Assembly (NCBI RefSeq): GCF_050279675.1
Contig: NZ_JBNNUK010000019.1
Span: 1-64,000, forward strand
DNA from: Viridibacillus sp050279675
GTDB lineage: Bacteria > Bacillota > Bacilli > Bacillales_A > Planococcaceae
Length of the DNA: 64,000 nucleotides
Direction of reading: 5' to 3'
Positions 7,656 through 15,892 of this stretch are shown piece by piece. Under the pieces are notes generated by a model. It saw nothing but the letters and a program-made list of their open reading frames with translations, did not search any database and was not told the origin of the DNA. The position numbers were made by a program, and so were the translations under genes. The stretch's first letter is position 1. Each line of letters starts with the position of its first letter.

Positions 7656-8069
7656 TTAGCCTAATTTATGTTCATTAATGAGTGAAATGCTATCATTTTC
7701 ATGTTCATGGAGTTCAAAGACAATCAGTTCATTTTCACATTTTTTCAACAGTGGCCCAGGTAAGTATAAGGTCTCCTGTGGACCAACCTCCCAATATCTT
7801 CCTAGGTTGAATCCGTTAATGAATACAACCCCTTTTTTCCAGCCAGTCAACTCCACAAATGTATCCCCAATCTCCTCAACATCAAACTTTCCACGGAAAA
7901 AGGTCGGGAAACCATTATGCTTAACGGCGTTTTTCTTAAAAACAAGTTGTTCAATATTATCGAGAGGCAATGTATAAATTGTCCAATCGAATAGGAACTG
8001 GTAATGGAATCGAACACCACGGGTAATCCCCTTCTTCATCAGAAAAATTAAAAGAAGTAATAACCTCAA
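7656..8069 (-). pseudogene. C-terminal remnant of a GH35 beta-galactosidase
   Basis: A 137-residue frame whose last ~115 residues look like the C-terminal galactose-binding jelly-roll of family 35 beta-galactosidases (GWKKGVVFINGFNLGRYWEV, then GPQETLYLPGPLLKK). Full enzymes are about 590 residues, and the catalytic TIM barrel with both glutamates is missing. The first ~15 residues (MRLLLLLIFLMKKGIT) are probably not native. No convincing ribosome site precedes it. It is a dead fragment and not a short functional protein. Confidence 0.75.
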
Positions 8070-8139
8070 AGTGATTTTGGAGTTATTACCTCTTTTAATT
8101 TAATCATTATAAAATCTGGCTTGTATCATGCAAGTTTGC

Positions 8140-8280
8140 AGTTACTTATGATACGGTTCACCGAAACTAATATTAAACTCGTTATAAAATGGAATTCCTT
8201 CTGTACCCACTAGTTGAAGAATGAAATGATAGCCTTTTCCCAGTCGATCCGTTTTCAAGTTCAAATATAGCTGTCAATGC
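8140..8280 (-). other. Possible coding remnant between GH35 fragment and DUF4256
   Basis: The minus strand reads GKGYHFILQLVGTEGIPFYN followed by EFNISFGEPYH, with no start. It is protein-like but I do not recognise it. It may belong to another eroded gene. Confidence 0.3.
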
Positions 8281-8285
8281 AAAAT

Positions 8286-8852
8286 TTAGACTCTTAGCGA
8301 GCCACGGAAGCCCCTTGCAGCATAGTAGGATTCTGCTCCATTATGGTACACAAAGACAGTGTCGTAGCGATGATCACAAAAGATTGCCCCGCCGAGTTTT
8401 CTAATATTATCAGGTGTTTGCACCCAGCTCGACGTTTTCAAATCGAAATTTTCAAGTTTCTGCAGTTCTCGGTATTTTTCTTCCGTTAATAGTTCAATGC
8501 CCATGGCAGTTGCCATATCATTAGCGTTATTTTCTGGTTTGTGTTTTTTTCTTGACTCCAGTGCTTCACGATCGTAACAAACACTTCTGCGCCCTTTAGG
8601 ACTTTCAGCTGAACAATCATAAAAAATGTATTCGCCCGTCTTTATATCATAGCCAACAACATCCGGTTCACCACCAGTTCCTTCCATTTCATTAAGCGAC
8701 CACAGTTTTTCAGTAGTAGCTTCGAGCTTAGCTTGTACTTTAGCCCATTCAAGACCTTTATGGCGGTTCATGTTTTTCTCAAAACGGGCTTTCAAAGTTC
8801 TAAGTAGTTCCTCACGTTGTTCTAGTGACAACTCCTTATTTCTCTTTGTCAT
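8286..8852 (-). CDS. DUF4256 domain-containing protein
   Basis: A 188-residue soluble protein covering the DUF4256 domain from end to end: helical N-terminus (LSLEQREELLRTLKARFEKN), then EGTGGEPDVVGYDIKTGEYI and the conserved cysteine/arginine patch FYDCSAESPKGRRSVCYDRE, finishing near YHNGAESYYAARGFRG. The function of this family is unknown. It is found sporadically in many bacteria. It is a single-gene unit with an intergenic inverted repeat upstream at 8900-8934. Confidence 0.85.
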   Translation of the reverse strand: MTKRNKELSLEQREELLRTLKARFEKNMNRHKGLEWAKVQAKLEATTEKLWSLNEMEGTGGEPDVVGYDIKTGEYIFYDCSAESPKGRRSVCYDREALESRKKHKPENNANDMATAMGIELLTEEKYRELQKLENFDLKTSSWVQTPDNIRKLGGAIFCDHRYDTVFVYHNGAESYYAARGFRGSLRV

Positions 8853-8899
8853 ATTAGTTTCCCCCTTATTGTTTATTCATTATGGTTTAAGTACTAAAA

Positions 8900-8934
8900 T
8901 ACTGCATAATAAAAAAAGCGTCGTCTATGCAGTA
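8900..8934. promoter_or_regulatory. Perfect 9-bp inverted repeat upstream of the DUF4256 gene
   Basis: TACTGCATA (8900-8908) and TATGCAGTA (8926-8934) are exact reverse complements separated by 17 bases. It lies about 50 bases upstream of the DUF4256 start. It could be an operator or a hairpin; there is no T run for a terminator. Confidence 0.35.
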
Positions 8935-9159
8935 CATTAATCTTAAACTAAATCAGCTGATAGGATGTCAATATTTTTCTCTAAAATTCTAATTAACCTT
9001 CTGAAAAGCAGTAAACCTCCTATTACTTATTTTTATCGTTTATCCCTCAAAATACGTAATATGATTATTTATTTTACAAAAGAAAATATGTATTAGATTG
9101 AAGCTACCTCTCATTTTTATAACTATACATATTATAGCTTGTAGAAAGGCGGGGTTTTT

Positions 9160-9267
9160 ATGGAATACAGTGGAGAATTTCGTGAACATAACAATGGTTC
9201 AGCATTCGCTCTACTCGTTGTACTATTCATTCTACTAATTATTGTCGGCACTGCTTTCATGTGTTAA
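9160..9267 (+). CDS. YjcZ family sporulation micro-protein
   Basis: A 35-residue protein starting MEYSGEFREHNNGSAFALLV and ending in a hydrophobic helix that finishes IIVGTAFMC. YjcZ/YczN-type proteins have exactly this layout: a short Gly/Asn-rich head followed by F-A-L-(L/I)-V-V-L-F-I-L-L-I-I-V-G. An AAAGGCGGGG site lies upstream. An intrinsic terminator follows immediately, making a compact single-gene unit. It is presumably membrane-associated and expressed during sporulation (family knowledge). Confidence 0.85.
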   Translation: MEYSGEFREHNNGSAFALLVVLFILLIIVGTAFMC

Positions 9268-9270
9268 AAA

Positions 9271-9302
9271 AAGGGTCACTTTCCACCGAGTGACCCTTTT
9301 AA
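9271..9302 (+). terminator. Terminator of the YjcZ-type gene
   Basis: AAGGGTCACT / AGTGACCCTTTT stem, usable in both directions, four bases after the stop codon. Confidence 0.85.
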
Positions 9303-9348
9303 TAGTTTCTTTCTTCATATACATATTTAGTTCACGTTTCATTTACTG

Positions 9349-9524
9349 CAAATTTTCTTTCAGATATTCAATCAATATAGTGATAAAATTAGTAATCTCT
9401 GCTTAGTATATCTGTTTAAAATAACCTTCTACTCTTTTTTCTTCAACTAACCTTTCCCGTTACTTGAATAAGAAAAAGGTGCTCTACTTAGTTGCAGTAA
9501 AGTACCCGTTAGTTGAACATGTTT
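9349..9524 (+). repeat. Dispersed intergenic repeat, copy 5 (longest)
   Basis: It includes the left module shared with copy 1 (CAGATATTCAATCAATATAG, TATATCTGTTTAAA), the head CAACTAACCTTTCCCGTTAC, a central hairpin and AAAGTACCCGTTAGTTGAAC. On the minus strand GGTACTTTACT...AGTAGAGCACC precedes TTTTTCTT. The hairpin sequence differs from other copies but the pairing is kept. The remaining bases to 9750 hold no gene. Confidence 0.75.
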
Positions 9525-9750
9525 CCCGATTATGGCAACGCCCTTCCCTTAACCACATTTTGCCTCTTTTTTTGGTGTGAGTGTAGTAAAGTATTCACTA
9601 ACTAATGACAATTAATATAATAATCGTTATTCTAGTATCTTTTAATAAAGTCATTCCATTGAATTATTCATAAATACTTTTTACTAATCTAAGAGCATAG
9701 TAGTTCAGTCTACATTTACCCTCATTGGATTGCTCACATCAACTCATCAT

Positions 9751-10419
9751 CTAAAATCGATAAGGAAATTGCATTATAATAGCTGATGAAATCATATCTG
9801 CCATTTCCAATGCTTCTGCTTCGATTTTATTAAAAACTTCAATACTTAATTTATAGTTTTTCTGAATCATAGAAACTGCTTCATTTTTAGTTAAAGCTAA
9901 ATGTGAATAAAACATCTTTCGTAATTCTTCTTTATTTATATATGGATTTATACTACTTAAAAAAGCTATAATCTCATCTGCATTACGATACCATTCTTTT
10001 TCTTTAGCATCTACTGTTTTTGTATCACCTTTTACAGCTGCAGTAACTAATTGTGCGGCTATTACTAAATGTTCTTTCATTAGCTCAGCATAACGATCTG
10101 CGATTTGGTCACCATAATAAGGACGGAGGCTATTCCCTAAATCGGTAGCATTTTGTAAAAGTCGCTCTTGTACAAATGGTAAATCTGGCAAACCAAAAAC
10201 AATGCTTATAATTGTCATCCTGGTCCAGTTGACATGCTCCATCCAAAGTAACCGATTCATACTTATATTATCAACTGCTGCTTTACTGATGCAACGAGAG
10301 GCATTATATTTTGAATTTTGGTTCGAAAAATGGCTAAAGGGTGCGGTATATTGTGAGTATAGAGGGTTATAATTCGCTATTCCAGGATACGAGTAGAACC
10401 CATTTGAATAAGGGTACAC
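9751..10419 (-). CDS. Conserved Bacillales protein, probably spore-related
   Basis: A 222-residue protein with a GTG start and AGGAG site. The first ~40 residues are Tyr/Pro/Ser-rich (MYPYSNGFYSYPGIANY), as in spore surface proteins. The rest is helical (MNRLLWMEHVNWTRMTIISI, then a PYINKEELRKMFYSHLALT segment). Similar proteins in Bacillus genomes have been labelled acetylglutamate kinase, but no amino-acid kinase motif is visible and I reject that name. The function is unknown. Confidence 0.72.
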   Translation of the reverse strand: MYPYSNGFYSYPGIANYNPLYSQYTAPFSHFSNQNSKYNASRCISKAAVDNISMNRLLWMEHVNWTRMTIISIVFGLPDLPFVQERLLQNATDLGNSLRPYYGDQIADRYAELMKEHLVIAAQLVTAAVKGDTKTVDAKEKEWYRNADEIIAFLSSINPYINKEELRKMFYSHLALTKNEAVSMIQKNYKLSIEVFNKIEAEALEMADMISSAIIMQFPYRF

Positions 10420-10690
10420 TGTACATTCACTCCTTTAATTTGTGGAACTCTAAATTAAGTTCTTTCATTAGGATACTCAGAAACAACAATAAATGTGAAA
10501 TGACTGTACAACGTAACCATTCATCCTTATCAAGTGATTCAAGACAGATGATATTATATTAAACTATTATTAATACTCTCCTAAAAGCCTATCAAATCTG
10601 ATAAAACCAAAAAATTTCAACTCTAATTATCTAGGAAAATGTAACATAAACTAGTGCCAATTAACTTTACCCTATTTTATCATGCCAAAA
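10420..10690. other. Intergenic region without recognised features
   Basis: This is AT-rich DNA between divergently transcribed genes. Short plus-strand frames lack ribosome sites. It probably holds the minus-strand promoter of the gene at 9751-10419. Confidence 0.4.
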
Positions 10691-10696
10691 TAGTTG

Positions 10697-10725
10697 TTGA
10701 CACCTAGCAAACTTTTATATACAAT
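10697..10725 (+). promoter_or_regulatory. Strong sigma-A promoter of the EamA transporter gene
   Basis: TTGACA at 10697-10702, a 17-base spacer and TACAAT at 10720-10725. Transcription should begin near 10732, leaving a leader of about 120 bases. Confidence 0.75.
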
Positions 10726-10731
10726 TTTCAT

Positions 10732-10842
10732 AATTTGATACGCAAACTCACACGAATTCGTGAGTGGCGGAATTTTGTAGAGTTTTAACTCTGTTTCATT
10801 CGCCCGTCGTCTATTTATAGACGACGGGATTTTTTATTTTTT
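10732..10842 (+). ncRNA. Structured leader ending in an intrinsic terminator; candidate cis-regulatory RNA
   Basis: The leader can form CTCAC-ACGAATTC-GTGAG (about 10748-10765), then an outer stem GGCGGAAT / ATTCGCC enclosing AGAGTTTTAACTCT, then the terminator CCCGTCGTC / GACGACGGG (10803-10828) followed by ATTTTTTATTTTT. The gene's ribosome site starts right after the T run, so read-through is needed for expression. I could not match it to a known riboswitch class, including guanidine, purine, preQ1 or fluoride types. The ligand, if any, is unknown. Confidence 0.5.
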
Positions 10843-10853
10843 GGAGGGATTTT

Positions 10854-11771
10854 TTGAATAAATTGAAGTTTTCTTTAGTGGTTTTATTAGGTGCCTGTAG
10901 CTATGGAGTCCTATCTTCCATACTTAAAATTGGATTTTTAAATGGATTTTCTTTTCCTGAACTTTTAGGTGGACAATATGTATTTGGCTGGTTAGGACTA
11001 TTATTACTTGTTATTACCTTTTCTCGTTATAAAGTATCCTCAAAAAATATATTATCGTTGTTAGCCGTTGGGATAACAATGAGTTTAACAAGTATTTTTT
11101 ACGGGCTTTCTGTAAAAGAACTACCTGCATCCATTGCTATTGTGTTGTTATTTCAATTCACATGGATGGGCGTTCTAATTGAAGCAATTGCTAATAAAAC
11201 TTTTCCAAGTCGTGAAAAGGTATTGTCCATTCTCATCTTATTTGTAGGAACGGTGTTTGCTGGGGGTGTATTTGAAGGTTTAGGACAACAATTATCTATA
11301 AAAGGAATCATCTTTGGTTTACTAGCAGCTATAACTTTTTCCTTATATATATTTGCAAGTGGACGTGTTTCTACAGAAGTTCCAATCTATTCAAAAAGCT
11401 TTCTTATGACAACGAGTGCAACACTCTTTGTTTGCTTAGTATTTCCCCCGACATACTTGATTGATGGCACACTGCAGGCTGGATTATGGAAATATGCTTT
11501 AATCCTAGGTTTCTTTGGTGTTGTTATACCAGTCATTTGTTTTTCCATTGGTGTTCCAAAAGTAGGGACAGGCCTTGGAACAATTTTAGGCGCAGTCGAA
11601 CTCCCAACAGCAGTTATTGCTTCTATTACACTTGTTCATGAAGTCGTATCGCCTTTACAATGGATTGGAATCATTTGTATTTTATCCGGAATTTTCATAC
11701 CTCAAATGTTACAAGTACAAAAAGAGAAGAAACAATTCCGTTTTCGCGAGAAACTACAGAACTTTAGGTAG
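10854..11771 (+). CDS. EamA/DMT family transporter
   Basis: A 305-residue membrane protein with about ten hydrophobic spans in two EamA halves (residues 5-140 and 150-285), the usual DMT architecture and length. It starts with TTG (10854), selected by GGAGGG directly upstream. The second half contains GLGTILGAVELPTAVIASIT, a conserved EamA C-terminal feature. It probably exports or imports a small metabolite at the cytoplasmic membrane. The substrate cannot be read from sequence. Expression appears to be gated by the leader terminator. Confidence 0.88.
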   Translation: MNKLKFSLVVLLGACSYGVLSSILKIGFLNGFSFPELLGGQYVFGWLGLLLLVITFSRYKVSSKNILSLLAVGITMSLTSIFYGLSVKELPASIAIVLLFQFTWMGVLIEAIANKTFPSREKVLSILILFVGTVFAGGVFEGLGQQLSIKGIIFGLLAAITFSLYIFASGRVSTEVPIYSKSFLMTTSATLFVCLVFPPTYLIDGTLQAGLWKYALILGFFGVVIPVICFSIGVPKVGTGLGTILGAVELPTAVIASITLVHEVVSPLQWIGIICILSGIFIPQMLQVQKEKKQFRFREKLQNFR

Positions 11772-11820
11772 GTATCTATGTAGTTCCACAAACTAAAATT
11801 AGCTTTTGATGTTTTCAAAA

Positions 11821-11867
11821 AAGAATCCATTTCGATCAAACCTTTTCAAAATGGATTCTTTTTATTT
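11821..11867 (+). terminator. Terminator of the EamA gene
   Basis: AAGAATCCATTT / AAAATGGATTCTT stem followed by TTTATTTG. Confidence 0.85.
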
Positions 11868-11869
11868 GA

Positions 11870-12112
11870 TGGTGAAATATTTCATACAATACTTATCAAG
11901 GTTTCAGGTTCTCTACAGAAAAAATCAAACTTAAAGCTTCATATGTAATCCCAAAAATTTTCTGGGCACTGCATATGTTGAATCAAAGAATCCGTACTGT
12001 TGGATAGATCGACCTTTTCTAGATAGCCCGCCTCTAATCGATTAACGAACTAATTCAAAATAATAAACTTGAAGAATAGATTATAGGACAAACGCATTTT
12101 ATGTATTTTACT
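11870..12112. other. Intergenic region with possible minus-strand coding remnant
   Basis: One minus-strand frame reads LEAGYLEKVDLSNSTDSLIQ then HMQCPENFWDYI before a stop, without a start. It may be a fragment of an old gene. I see no promoter or known repeat here. Confidence 0.3.
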
Positions 12113-12118
12113 CTTCCT

Positions 12119-12613
12119 TTATAAAACTTCAAATTCCATTTTCCTCATACGTTCTTTTCTAAATATCTCTTTGGCATCTTTATAATTTACAGGAACAATA
12201 GGACGCATTATCGCACTTAACTTAATATTCGATTCTATCACATCAACACCTGTATATTCTAACAATCTATAAAAGTATCTATTTTGATTAATAGTTACAG
12301 GTAGTATTTTTCCTAACTTAAAATCGTATATACGCGAATCATTAAACTCACAATGAATACTTACCTCTATTTCATCTCTAGCCCTAGATTTTTTAAACTC
12401 AGTATCATGTGGTATAAATTGATTTTTACTAAGATCTTGAACTATATAAACTATCTCTATCATTCTTTCTTCCGTAATCTCAAAACACTCAATACCTATA
12501 ATCAAATAATATTTCTCGTCGATTTCACTTACTTCACCAATTTTCTTTGTACTCTCAAAAGGATAATAACTGACTTTCATTTTTCTTATTACACCTAAAT
12601 CTATATCAAGCAA
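12119..12613 (-). CDS. Hypothetical 164-residue protein
   Basis: A soluble, charged protein with alternating beta-like segments (EKYYLIIGIECFEITEERMI) and a basic C-terminus (FRKERMRKMEFEVL). A GTG three codons upstream overlaps the ribosome site itself, so the TTG at 12613, six bases after GAGGTG, is the better start. I recognise no family. It is a lone gene flanked by long AT-rich intergenic DNA. Confidence 0.6.
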   Translation of the reverse strand: MLDIDLGVIRKMKVSYYPFESTKKIGEVSEIDEKYYLIIGIECFEITEERMIEIVYIVQDLSKNQFIPHDTEFKKSRARDEIEVSIHCEFNDSRIYDFKLGKILPVTINQNRYFYRLLEYTGVDVIESNIKLSAIMRPIVPVNYKDAKEIFRKERMRKMEFEVL

Positions 12614-12629
12614 TATTTTCACCTCACTT

Positions 12630-12985
12630 ATGATTATCTATTTATGAAAAGCTTGTTTTATTTGTTTCAATAAAATATGTAAACATTATTTTGTCATCAG
12701 ATTTTGTATGATACAAAAATGTTATGCAATCCAATTTATCACCCTCTCTTCTACTTCCTATACCCGTTATCTTCTTTCTCGAATCATCTGAGAGCGTTTT
12801 AGATTCATAAAAATCCACAAAATTACTCGGACTTAATTTTAATACGTATTTTATTTATTAAAACTCGCAAATAAAGTATCTATTCAGATAATTCTATCGA
12901 AAATAAACGAATTAGTATATACAAATATTGTAAAGATATAAAAAAATCGTGAACAAGTTCAAGATTGCCAACATAATGATAGGGA
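12630..12985. other. AT-rich intergenic region, nothing recognised
   Basis: No open frame with a ribosome site, no repeat copy and no clear hairpin-plus-T terminator. Confidence 0.4.
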
Positions 12986-13285
12986 TTAGTCTTCTTTCAA
13001 CAATTCTTCAATTGCATTCAAATAATTGGCAAGTAAAATGGCTAAGTCATAAAAATATGAATCCTCCAAAGCATTTTGTTCATTAAAAAACTTCGATAAT
13101 AAATTATATAGAGGCTACTGAAACTTTCCATTTTCAAAAAGTTTTACTAGCCTTAAACGATTGTATTATGAATTCGTAACTTCATTTGAATAAAGGTCGA
13201 AATCATATTTATTCCCTTTTAACTGATCTTCGTAAATTTCAACCCTACGATTCAAAACTTCCAGGTTTCGCTGTAAAGCATTCAT
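12986..13285 (-). pseudogene. Small gene broken by two in-frame stops
   Basis: From the ATG at 13285 one frame of 100 codons runs to a final TAA at 12986 with protein-like composition (MNALQRNLEVLNRRVEIYED ... DSYFYDLAILLANYLNAIEE). It is interrupted by an internal TAA after EVTNS and an internal TAG after ENGKFQ. Because the frame is otherwise intact, these look like two point mutations. The predicted protein was a helical, acidic ~99-residue protein of unknown family. Confidence 0.65.
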
Positions 13286-13369
13286 CTATAATTCCACTAG
13301 ACTCCTACAATTGCCAAATAAAATCAGTATTTCAGTAATAATTATTCCAATAAGCTGAGTAAAAGAAAA

Positions 13370-13406
13370 GCTGAGATAAATGTATATAAAATACTATTAT
13401 CTCAGC
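13370..13406 (-). terminator. Terminator of tlp
   Basis: GCTGAGATAA / TTATCTCAGC stem; on the minus strand it is followed by TTTTCTTTT. It lies 15 bases after the tlp stop. Confidence 0.85.
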
Positions 13407-13420
13407 CAACATTCTCCTAT

Positions 13421-13660
13421 TTAAAACTGATTTTTTCTTTCTTCTGCTTCAGCTTTGTCTTGCATTTCCTTTTTCTTGACATATAGTTCTTGTTTACGTC
13501 GTTGATTTTTTTCTTGAAGATTTTCTAGTTCTTCTTCACCCGCAAATTCCATACTGATTTCAGCTTCACGAATATTTTTTTCCGTATTTTCAATCATGCT
13601 TTGTACCCTTGCAGCACTATTCGATTTATCATTAGACTTTGGATAATGTTGATCTTCCAT
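13421..13660 (-). CDS. tlp: Small acid-soluble spore protein Tlp
   Basis: A 79-residue, highly charged, helical protein. It matches the Tlp pattern of a polar P-x-S-N/D-D-(R/K)-S-x-N head, VQSMIENTEKNIREAEISME, FAGEEE, then LQEKNQRRKQEL and a charged tail. B. subtilis Tlp is about 83 residues. A GAGGAGG site precedes the ATG. Tlp accumulates in the spore and is probably made in the forespore (family knowledge). Monocistronic with its own terminator. Confidence 0.88.
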   Translation of the reverse strand: MEDQHYPKSNDKSNSAARVQSMIENTEKNIREAEISMEFAGEEELENLQEKNQRRKQELYVKKKEMQDKAEAEERKNQF

Positions 13661-13679
13661 TTATAGACCTCCTCATTCA

Positions 13680-14110
13680 TTTAATTATTACTGTATTAGT
13701 TTGTTTTTCTTTGTACACTTTATACTGTAATAAAAAAAGAAAACCTGCCTTTGATAGACTCTAAAAGAACGCCTTTTCTTTGATTGTTTCACAATTTTCA
13801 AATTGCAAACATCAATATAAAATTCAATAAATCCATTAAAAACCAACTCTTTAACGTTTTTGATACATACAAATATTAATTGTATTTACCTTTTATTTAT
13901 ATTGATTGAGGTATATCTAAAAGTTATTGGTGAATCTTAAAAAGGCCACTATTTAATTTTGATGGTGGCCTTTTATTATCTTAGTAACAGCTAATTTGAT
14001 ATACCAAGAATGATGTTCCCTCTACTCCTAATATATCAATACCAATGTGTTTAATACGATTGTAAATAAAATAAAAACCCCTACTATTATTTCAAGTAAA
14101 GGTTCAGTTA
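13680..14110. other. Intergenic region with an orphan terminator
   Basis: No gene seen. It contains an isolated strong hairpin at 13941-13974 and otherwise AT-rich DNA, probably including the tlp promoter. Confidence 0.4.
13941..13976 (+). terminator. Orphan bidirectional terminator
   Basis: AAAGGCCACT / GGTGGCC TTTT stem-loop with flanking A and T runs. It lies 150 bases beyond the VOC gene, too far to be certain whose it is; it may be left from a lost gene. Confidence 0.6.
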
Positions 14111-14125
14111 CGTTGTAATTAATCT

Positions 14126-14569
14126 TTAAAAATCATGCTTTGTTACAGTTAATTGTATTGTTATTCCAAATGGATCTCGTACAATGCCATAACCAGGGCT
14201 AAACGAATTTTTTTCAAAAGGTGTTAAGATATGGACCTCATTATGTTTAATTAGTTTATGATAGATTGTTTCAATGACTGAAAAATCTTTAGATTGGATA
14301 CATAGAGATGAGCTGTTACTTAATTGCCATGGACGGGTTGAATCCATTTCCACTTCAGCAATCATAATTTTGTTAATACCAATTTGTAAAACAGAATGTG
14401 TAATATAATCGTCTTGGCCTTCTTCATATTTAAAATGTGGATCCATTTCTTTCATTTCTTTATAAGTTTTCATAAATAAAACCTTTGCTCCTAAACACTG
14501 TTCATAAAATGTAATTGCATCTGCCCCTTGCCCATTTAACGATAAAAAAGGGATTACTTCAAAATTCAT
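14126..14569 (-). CDS. VOC/glyoxalase superfamily protein (PhnB-like)
   Basis: A 147-residue protein with the PhnB/YjdN-type start FLSLNGQGADAITFYEQCLG followed by AKVLFMKTYKEM, and the C-terminal GYGIVRDPFGITIQLT typical of the vicinal-oxygen-chelate fold. PhnB-like proteins often lack the metal ligands, and the enzymatic role is usually unknown. AAGGAGG precedes the ATG. It is divergent from a WYL regulator 90 bases away, which probably controls it. Confidence 0.85.
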   Translation of the reverse strand: MNFEVIPFLSLNGQGADAITFYEQCLGAKVLFMKTYKEMKEMDPHFKYEEGQDDYITHSVLQIGINKIMIAEVEMDSTRPWQLSNSSSLCIQSKDFSVIETIYHKLIKHNEVHILTPFEKNSFSPGYGIVRDPFGITIQLTVTKHDF

Positions 14570-14655
14570 TGTATTGCCTCCTTAGTGTATGTCCTTTACA
14601 CTTATAAGTATAAAATAATAAGGTGACAATACTTGGCACCTTTAAGGACGGTTTT

Positions 14656-15594
14656 ATGAAAAAAGTTGAGCGCATAAATCAGATGCTACGTTTTATCAAT
14701 CAGAAACAAATGTTCACATTGAAAGATTTAATGAATGAATTTCAAATTTCTAAAAGGACAGCACTACGTGATATTGCATCATTAGAGGAAATTGGTACCC
14801 CTATTTTTGTAGAGTATGGTCGGTATGGAGGGTATCATTTATTGAAATCGATGACATTACCACCAATTTCATTTACTAGTCATGAAGTTTTTGCGCTTTA
14901 TTTTGCAATGCAAGCTTTACAAAGTTTTACGAGTAGTCCTTTTCAAATATCTTTTCAATCAATAAATAAGAAGTTTTTAGAAAGCGTTTCGCCTAAGCAA
15001 CGTGAGCAAATCGAAAGTTTTCGAAAGAGAGTAGCTTTCTATCATACAGAACAAGCACATGAATGTGTTTTCCTCGAAGAACTCTTGCTCTCCGCTGTTC
15101 AGAATACGATTGTAAATATACACTACACAACACCCAAACAAACGACAATTCGCTGTATTCAACCCATTTCGATCTATGCACTGAAAGGTTATTGGTATTG
15201 CCAAGCCTATGATTTAGATAAAACAGCTTATCGTGTCTTCCGCTGCGATCGTATTAAATTCTTAGAAATAGTACAGCTTGAACCTGCTGTAGATTTAAAA
15301 GACTTTAATATACAAAATGCGCATAGTCTATGGAAAGCAACCGAGCATGCCATTCATTTTAAATGTACAATCACTTCAACAGGCGTAGAAATATTCAAGC
15401 AACAACAATTTCCTTCCATGAAATTGTCAGAAGAAAATGGAAGTTTATATTTAATTGGCACTTATGAACCTACTGAAATGAATTTTATTATTCCTTACCT
15501 GGCTAGTTTGGGTAAATCCATACAAATAATTGAGCCACCTTCTTTAAAAGAATGCTTGAAAAAATACTATTTAGATTTAATTAACCATTTGTAA
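14656..15594 (+). CDS. DeoR-type HTH / WYL domain transcriptional regulator (YafY-like)
   Basis: A 312-residue protein. The first ~65 residues are a winged helix (RINQMLRFINQKQMFTLKDL ... SKRTALRDIASLEE), residues ~145-220 a WYL domain (LKGYWYCQAYDLDKTAYRVF with RCDRI), and the rest a WCX tail. The ATG at 14656 is chosen over an upstream GTG because AAGGACGG fits. Such proteins bind nucleotide- or nucleic-acid-like ligands through WYL. It is divergent from the VOC gene; the palindrome ACTTATAAGT lies in the shared promoter. Confidence 0.85.
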   Translation: MKKVERINQMLRFINQKQMFTLKDLMNEFQISKRTALRDIASLEEIGTPIFVEYGRYGGYHLLKSMTLPPISFTSHEVFALYFAMQALQSFTSSPFQISFQSINKKFLESVSPKQREQIESFRKRVAFYHTEQAHECVFLEELLLSAVQNTIVNIHYTTPKQTTIRCIQPISIYALKGYWYCQAYDLDKTAYRVFRCDRIKFLEIVQLEPAVDLKDFNIQNAHSLWKATEHAIHFKCTITSTGVEIFKQQQFPSMKLSEENGSLYLIGTYEPTEMNFIIPYLASLGKSIQIIEPPSLKECLKKYYLDLINHL

Positions 15595-15691
15595 TGTGAA
15601 TTTAAAAACGATTGAAACAATCAATAGTACTTAGTTTTGATATAAACTACTCAACCGTAACACCAACTCTTTTCTGTAGGTCCATCTATTT

Positions 15692-15731
15692 AGCCGCTAT
15701 TATGAAAACTCCATAAATAGCGGCTTTTTTA
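15692..15731 (+). terminator. Terminator after the WYL regulator
   Basis: AGCCGCTATT / AATAGCGGCT stem followed by six T. Confidence 0.85.
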
Positions 15732-15892
15732 AACCATTTCAGTTTAATAAACTGTTACATGCCGGTATTCTACTCTTTTTATTGTCTAAAAAAATATTTG
15801 ATATTCTGATTCGAATGAAATTACTCATCTTACACCTAACGTCCATCTAATTCATAAGATAGGATACACACTTTTGGTTAGGAGGAATCCAA

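Noticed and set aside
9751..10419. Acetylglutamate kinase, a label used for similar proteins
   Set aside because: No amino-acid kinase motifs or glycine-rich loops are visible.
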